Positions 60,601-64,000 of a DNA stretch of 64,000 bases are shown in pieces. The position numbers and the translations under genes are program-made. This stretch comes from Strigops habroptila (Eukaryota; Chordata; Aves; Psittaciformes; Psittacidae): assembly GCF_004027225.2 (NCBI RefSeq), contig NC_044278.2, forward strand, positions 98,076,743-98,140,742. The letters run 5' to 3'. Each line of letters begins with the position of its first letter. Position 1 is the first letter of the stretch. The notes below the pieces were generated by a model. The model worked only from the letters and a program-made list of their open reading frames with translations. It was not told the DNA's origin and did no database searches.

Positions 60601-63488
60601 TGAAACCAAATCCCATGAATCCTTAATGCCTTCAAAGAATGCAGCTCAGAGCATTGATAAGCAGCAACCCAGCTCTCCACAGCCTTTAAATCATTGATGA
60701 GACACTGTGAATTTGAATTATCTATCTCTTCATCCATTTAAAGTCATGATAGTGGTCTAAATTACCTTCTAGTGCGGTGTGTCTCTAGTAGCTAACAGTG
60801 AACGAACAGCTTAAATGGCTAACATTAGCTAGCTATAAAATGAAATGAAGATTGTTCCAAGGCTGCGAACTGAAGTGACTGGATAAATGACATTGTTCTG
60901 TTTTTATTCGACTACATTCTGTGATATAGTTATTAACTAAGATTGAATTTATCAGGTCTATTATTTTTGTCTTAATTAACAACTTGATGTTGTCCGCAAG
61001 GCCCATTCCATTTTGGATTATTTCTATAATTAAAGATACAATTATATTCTGCTTTTCAAAGGCTTTATGTACTATCTTTTCCTGTCATTGTTACTCAGTT
61101 TCTACTTCCTTTCCTTGGCAGATGAGATTTTAATTTACCCTCTTTTTTCCTTTTTTCCTTTTTTTTCTTTTTGTCTTTTTTTTTTTTCAGCAGAATGTCC
61201 ATTTTTTGTGTCAGATTACATTCTGGAATTCTGTCTGTCTTGGCTTTTTTGAAGACATTATGTTGCTTTTTAAGGAATATAAAACCAGATTTTTAATCTG
61301 TAAGAAAGACACAAAACAAAAATTATTTTAACCAGTAACTATTGTGGCATAGAACAAAGCTAATCTGATAGTTGGTGAAATCAACTTTTGAATGGCCATG
61401 TTTAGGCTTTACATGTAACTTGACGCTATTTATGAATGGTCCAGTCAGAAAATCTCAGTGTTAATTTTAGTAAGCAGAAGAGCATTTAATTGCATTTCAG
61501 TAGTAAAGCGAATTGCAGTAATATCAATGATCAAAACAAAAAGCAGAGTAAGAAAATTTTGTCTGAAAGAGACGTCAGGAAAAAATTCTAACCCACATTT
61601 TTCCATTGCTGTTTCATCAAGGCTGAAACTCCTAATAACAATCAATATCAGCGTGTAATGTTAGTATGAAACTTGTAATAGCATGGTCAATATTACATGT
61701 AATGCCAAGCAGATGTGTTTTAGAACTGCTCTGCTTGGTACCTGTTCTCCTGTGAGAGTTGTGGGTATTCCTGCAGCCCATCCTATGACTCTGAAACTAC
61801 ATGGACCCAGAGCACCAGAGAGCCCTGTGAGGACAATAATTTCAGCTCCAGAATCCATTTCCTTCTTAAGACAGTCTCGAAAATGTCTGCTTTCATTTTC
61901 TTTTCTTCCCAAATAGGAATGTCAAACTTTGAAATACAGAAATTATTCTTATAATAGGGTGATTTTCCCCGTTTCCTAACTTCTTTAAGCTGTGTCTGTT
62001 CTCTGTGAGAACAGACAAAACCATCAATCCAAATGACTCCTTTTCTGCGTAAAGTAAATAGCAACTTTCACCTGCCCCAGATTGGAAAAGATGTGTATAT
62101 AAAGAATTGTGAGTTATCCCCAGCTATCTCAGAAGCATGCTGCCATAACAGAATAATTATATTAATTTTTAGATATGTTTCCCTTTGATTGCAACAGTGT
62201 TAAAACTGGAATTTATCTAGTAGCTTGGTGAAATTTGATATTGCCAACTGCTTAGTGGTACTGAAATGATTGTGTTTGCAAATGATTTCTGGAACATATT
62301 TAAGAAAAAGGCAACAAATTCTGAGTAGAGGTGCAAGGAAATAAGAGGAAATAATACAGAAAAAACAAAACAGGAAAACAATGGCCGTTTTTCCATTATT
62401 TTGTATAGGAGTTCCCATAGTACCTTTATGATTATGTTCTGAGTACCTTTTTTTGTCATATGGTTGGATTTTTTCCCTCTGTCATCATTTTAACAGTTTT
62501 AAATTGTATGTGTTCATGGTAGATTCATTTATGCTGGGCTTAATTTCATCTCAAGTCTGTGTGAATCCATGAATTCCCAGAAAGAAAGAACTATCCACTA
62601 TCATTTAATTATTACTCCTACTTTTCTTTTTAAATAGGAGACAAAAATGCTCTCAGAAATATTCTTCTTTACCACTTGACACAAGGAGTTTTCATTGGAA
62701 GTGGCTTTGAACCTGGTGTGACAAACATTCTTAAAACCATCCAAGGAGGGAAACTCTACTTGAAAACAGTTAAGTATTGAAAAAGAAGTCTCCCTGGTAC
62801 AGCCTTGTAACAGGGATTTAACATTCCATGGCTATCCACATTACAGAATGGGACGCATTTCTCTGAACATTATATTAGGGTTTGGGGTTATTTTTTAATA
62901 TTCCTAATAACTTGTGTTCTCTTTTCATCCTTTACCAGGTGAATGATACCCTTCTGGTTAATGAACTCAAATCAACAGAATCTGATCTCATGGCAACCAA
63001 CGGTGTCATTCATGTTATTGATAAACTCCTATATCCAGCAGGTTAGTATTAGTTCATTGAACTTATACACATTGTTCTGAATCTGTTTAAATGTTATGTA
63101 AGTGAAATAACTCAAAAAAGATTAATTCCTTTAAAAAGACCATTTCTATATGGAATAAGAAACAGAAAATTTACCTCACTACTCATTTTGTGGAAGAACC
63201 TTGGTTAAAACAATGGCAACTCTTCGAAATTCTGTGAAAGTCAATTAGATGGTAGACAAGATGCTGTAGGCTATCTTTTCCACTAATATGGAAGAACGTG
63301 TATGTACAAGTACACACTTGTGTGAGTGTTTGAGAGTGATTACATGTCCTGATCACTGTAAATAAAAGCAAAATGAACACAGATGTATATTTTCTCTTAC
63401 ATGCCTATTTCTTTTGTCAGATCTGCCTGTTGGAAGTGATCAGTTGCTCACAATCCTGAAGAAGTTGATTAAGTACATTCAAATTAAG
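41516..63488 (+). CDS. POSTN: Periostin, coding exons 1-15 (partial; gene continues beyond the window)
   Basis: Periostin is a secreted matricellular protein of collagen-rich tissue (periosteum, tendon, valves). It binds fibronectin, tenascin-C, collagen and integrins and helps collagen cross-linking through BMP1 and lysyl oxidase. Fifteen exons give 1,965 coding bases, residues 1-655, in one continuous frame with GT-AG introns. Order: hydrophobic signal peptide (about 1-23), EMI domain (about 42-97, cysteines 45, 61, 70, 80, 81, 93), then FAS1 domains at about 99-232, 236-367, 370-494 and 498-630, each with a [14 protein letters not shown] box. The sequon NDT at Asn600 matches the known human glycosylation site Asn599. 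The ATG at 41516 is chosen for its signal peptide and nearby TATA box. The C-terminal, alternatively spliced exons are outside the window. No stop, frameshift or missing exon was seen, so the gene appears intact. TGFBI is the related paralogue, but the residue pattern is clearly periostin. Confidence 0.98.
41638..43152 (+). other. POSTN: POSTN intron 1
   Basis: A 1,515-bp AT-rich intron starting GTAAGT and ending CATAG. No transposon or other gene recognised. Confidence 0.9.
43153..43251 (+). CDS. POSTN: POSTN coding exon 2: EMI domain, first part
   Basis: Residues 41-74. Begins after CCCATAG and ends GC|GTAAGT. Carries EMI cysteines 45, 61 and 70 in [20 protein letters not shown] and AICGKK. 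Confidence 0.97.
45100..45252 (+). repeat. GTTTTCCCTTT minisatellite (9 copies) plus 27-C run
   Basis: Nine perfect copies of an 11-bp unit occupy 45100-45198, followed by mixed T/C sequence and an unbroken C run at 45226-45252. Apart from the single G per unit the + strand is all pyrimidine. The long Lys/Glu/Gly frames on the minus strand (45039-45342) and Phe/Pro frames on + are translations of this repeat and not genes. Confidence 0.97.
46950..47409 (+). mobile_element. CR1 LINE 3' fragment in POSTN intron 2
   Basis: Contains AGGGATAGGGACCTGTTGGA, GTCCAGAGGAGGGCCATGAA, GAAGACAGGCTGAGAGAGTT, TTTAGGTTAGACATTAGGAA, AAGGCCAGGCTGGATGGGGC, and a TCTATGAGTCTATGATTCTA end. It has a short internal deletion near 47070-47090. 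Same orientation as the gene. Confidence 0.9.
49714..49923. repeat. AT-rich palindromic repeat
   Basis: About 210 bp almost wholly of A and T, with repeated TATATAATAT, TTTACATAAATATAT and ATGTTTACATA words. Several are self-complementary, so hairpins are possible. The Tyr/Ile-rich frame at 49710-49943 is a by-product. Confidence 0.9.
50710..50774 (+). CDS. POSTN: POSTN coding exon 3: EMI domain, second part
   Basis: A 65-bp exon encoding [20 protein letters not shown] with cysteines 80, 81 and 93. It is too short to show as an open frame and is placed by acceptor CCCACAG, donor G|GTACAA, and phase agreement with both neighbours. Confidence 0.97.
50775..52047 (+). other. POSTN: POSTN intron 3
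   Basis: 1,273 bp, AT-rich. No other feature recognised. Confidence 0.85.
52048..52205 (+). CDS. POSTN: POSTN coding exon 4: start of FAS1-1
   Basis: Residues 96-148, including [16 protein letters not shown] and the FAS1 box [11 protein letters not shown]. Acceptor TTTTAG, donor TCA|GTAAGT. Confidence 0.97.
52206..52845 (+). other. POSTN: POSTN intron 4
   Basis: 640 bp, AT-rich, nothing recognised besides splice sites. Confidence 0.85.
52846..53010 (+). CDS. POSTN: POSTN coding exon 5: FAS1-1, middle
   Basis: 55 codons, phase 0 at both ends, residues 149-203. Contains [20 protein letters not shown] and INHYPNG. Acceptor CTTCAG, donor GGG|GTAAGT. Confidence 0.97.
53011..53853 (+). other. 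POSTN: POSTN intron 5
   Basis: 843 bp, AT-rich, nothing recognised besides splice sites. Confidence 0.85.
53854..54000 (+). CDS. POSTN: POSTN coding exon 6: end of FAS1-1, start of FAS1-2
   Basis: 49 codons, residues 204-252. Contains the highly conserved [20 protein letters not shown] and HVIDRVL stretch. Acceptor ATATAG, donor AGA|GTAAGT. Confidence 0.97.
55238..55355 (-). mobile_element. CR1 LINE tail, minus strand, in POSTN intron 6
   Basis: Reverse-complement CR1 tail: AATCATAGAATAGTTTGGGT, TTAAAGATCATCCAGTTCAA, CCTGCCATGGGCAGGGGCAC, TTCCACTAGACCAG. Only the last ~100 bp of the element is present. Confidence 0.88.
55398..55745 (-). mobile_element. Older CR1 LINE fragment, minus strand, in POSTN intron 6
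   Basis: Different CR1 subfamily: ATCACTTCAGGGCTCACCAA, AAGGGCATTGTCCAAACATC, CCTGTTCCAGTGTTTGACCA, ATCCTATCACTGAATACCAG, TCCTCAGGAAGCTGTAGAGA. It lacks the very 3' end and lies in tandem with the younger tail at 55238, so two insertions are likely. Confidence 0.8.
56151..56292 (+). CDS. POSTN: POSTN coding exon 7: FAS1-2
   Basis: Residues 253-299 with the FAS1 box [20 protein letters not shown]. Acceptor TTCTAG, donor G|GTATGT. Confidence 0.97.
56293..57461 (+). other. POSTN: POSTN intron 7
   Basis: 1,169 bp. Contains a TATATG/TGTATA dinucleotide-type repeat at about 57375-57420, close to the acceptor of exon 8. Nothing else recognised. Confidence 0.85.
57462..57674 (+). CDS. POSTN: POSTN coding exon 8: end of FAS1-2
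   Basis: 213 bp, the largest exon here, residues 300-370. Contains [33 protein letters not shown] and [13 protein letters not shown]. Acceptor CCACAG, donor G|GTCAGT. Confidence 0.97.
57833..57967 (+). CDS. POSTN: POSTN coding exon 9: start of FAS1-3
   Basis: Residues 371-415, with [20 protein letters not shown] and the FAS1 box [12 protein letters not shown]. Acceptor TTGTAG, donor G|GTTAGT. Intron 8 is only 158 bp. Confidence 0.97.
58052..58200 (+). CDS. POSTN: POSTN coding exon 10: FAS1-3
   Basis: Residues 416-465, with [20 protein letters not shown] and [15 protein letters not shown]. Acceptor TTATAG, donor ACA|GTAAGT. Intron 9 is only 84 bp, close to the minimum for vertebrates. Confidence 0.97.
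58201..58745 (+). other. POSTN: POSTN intron 10
   Basis: 545 bp with a short TTTG repeat at about 58455-58474. Nothing else recognised. Confidence 0.85.
58746..58882 (+). CDS. POSTN: POSTN coding exon 11: end of FAS1-3, start of FAS1-4
   Basis: Residues 466-510, with [20 protein letters not shown] and [11 protein letters not shown]. Acceptor AATCAG, donor AG|GTGAGT. Confidence 0.97.
58883..59665 (+). other. POSTN: POSTN intron 11
   Basis: 783 bp with a 22-A run at 59030-59051 and a 19-bp pyrimidine-rich tandem repeat at about 59446-59511. Confidence 0.85.
59446..59511 (+). repeat. 19-bp tandem repeat TTTTTCCTCCCTCATATCC, about 3.4 copies
   Basis: Three near-perfect copies plus a partial one. 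The last copy ends TTTTTCCTCAG, so the repeat supplies a long pyrimidine tract in front of an AG 154 bp upstream of the true exon 12 acceptor. Confidence 0.9.
59666..59796 (+). CDS. POSTN: POSTN coding exon 12: FAS1-4
   Basis: Residues 511-554, with [20 protein letters not shown] and the FAS1 box [13 protein letters not shown]. Acceptor AAACAG, donor A|GTAAGT. Confidence 0.96.
59797..62637 (+). other. POSTN: POSTN intron 12
   Basis: 2,841 bp, AT-rich, with a T-rich stretch near 61140-61190. No transposon, RNA gene or exon recognised. Confidence 0.8.
62638..62768 (+). CDS. POSTN: POSTN coding exon 13: FAS1-4
   Basis: Residues 555-598, with [20 protein letters not shown] and [14 protein letters not shown]. 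Acceptor AAATAG; donor ACA|GTTAAG is weaker than the others. Confidence 0.95.
62939..63041 (+). CDS. POSTN: POSTN coding exon 14: end of FAS1-4
   Basis: Residues 599-632. Starts [11 protein letters not shown], with the N-glycosylation sequon at Asn600, and ends [14 protein letters not shown]. Acceptor ACCAG, donor G|GTTAGT. Confidence 0.97.
63042..63420 (+). other. POSTN: POSTN intron 14
   Basis: 379 bp; only the splice sites are notable. Confidence 0.85.
63421..63488 (+). CDS. POSTN: POSTN coding exon 15: linker to the C-terminal region
   Basis: Residues 633-655, with [20 protein letters not shown] ending IK. Acceptor TTGTCAG, donor AAG|GTACTC, phase 0. The next exon of vertebrate periostin is not in the window. 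Confidence 0.95.
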
Positions 63489-64000
63489 GTACTCTTTAAA
63501 TAATGATCCCTTTGTCCTTTTGGCAGGATATGTGAAACTGTGTACATTATAATTCATAAGTGATTTTCTGGTCCTTCTGTTTCTTCAGCAGACAACACAT
63601 TCAATATTTTTCAGTTACCCAAATATACTCATGAATCATACTTTGCACTTAGTAGTCAGAATTTATGTTTTTCAACACCAAATACTTGTAGAATATTTGC
63701 ATTCGGATAACTCCAATGTGAACTGGCCTGAATCTGTTCTTTGCTTCAGGTATACTTTATCACTCCAGCAAAATAAATCACTTCTAAATTCTTGAGGCAA
63801 TCCGTCTTTGACAGAAATGCTCAGTGGCTAAATTGCTATGTCATTAAAACCACCAGCCTCAATAGCTTGTGGAGAAAAACAGGCAACTTTATCTATGTAT
63901 CTCAGCTATCCTTTTGAGATTACATTTGCCCTCAACAATAGGTGAAAGTACCTGAACAAACCTCTAGATCAAGGAAGCACTGAGTCCTATTAACACTCAT
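63489..64000 (+). other. POSTN: POSTN intron 15, start
   Basis: Begins GTACTC and runs off the window. No further exon recognised. Confidence 0.75.

Overview
The window is avian nuclear DNA. It carries several CR1 retrotransposon copies with the bird-type 3' end (TCTATGATTCTATGAT), ERVL-type solo LTRs, and long AT-rich introns and intergenic DNA. I cannot name the species. The one recognised protein-coding gene is periostin (POSTN) on the + strand, entering at about 41.4 kb and running off the right edge. Fifteen coding exons are placed by reading frame, splice sites and similarity to known vertebrate periostin. They encode residues 1-655: signal peptide, EMI domain and four FAS1 domains. The alternatively spliced C-terminal part lies beyond the window.

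Layout: 1-7.5 kb is AT-rich intergenic DNA with one CR1 tail and simple repeats. From 7.55 to 18.6 kb there is a GC-richer block. It holds a tandem array of ~190-bp modules, a 5'-truncated CR1 inserted in the array, and a 3,856-bp tandem duplication of array plus CR1 with no difference found between the copies. A 67-bp LTR remnant lies near its right end. The block is preceded by a TATA-like box and a consensus splice donor and ends with an AATAAA plus GT-rich element. Many modules contain acceptor-like and donor-like sites. It may be an undescribed exon-array transcription unit, or a satellite that only resembles one. From 18.6 to 41.4 kb the sequence is gene-poor, with three larger solo LTRs (two with intact 5-bp target duplications) and CR1 fragments, one nested inside another.

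From 41.4 kb to the end is POSTN, with a TATA promoter directly upstream. Its introns contain a 9-copy GTTTTCCCTTT repeat joined to a 27-base C run, an AT-rich palindromic repeat, CR1 fragments and a 19-bp pyrimidine repeat ending in a cryptic acceptor. In human the gene upstream of POSTN is TRPC4; no TRPC4 exon was recognised here, so the first 41 kb is probably intergenic.

All CR1 reading frames seen are broken by truncation, frameshifts or stops. Most open frames outside POSTN are explained by these repeats or by low-complexity sequence.
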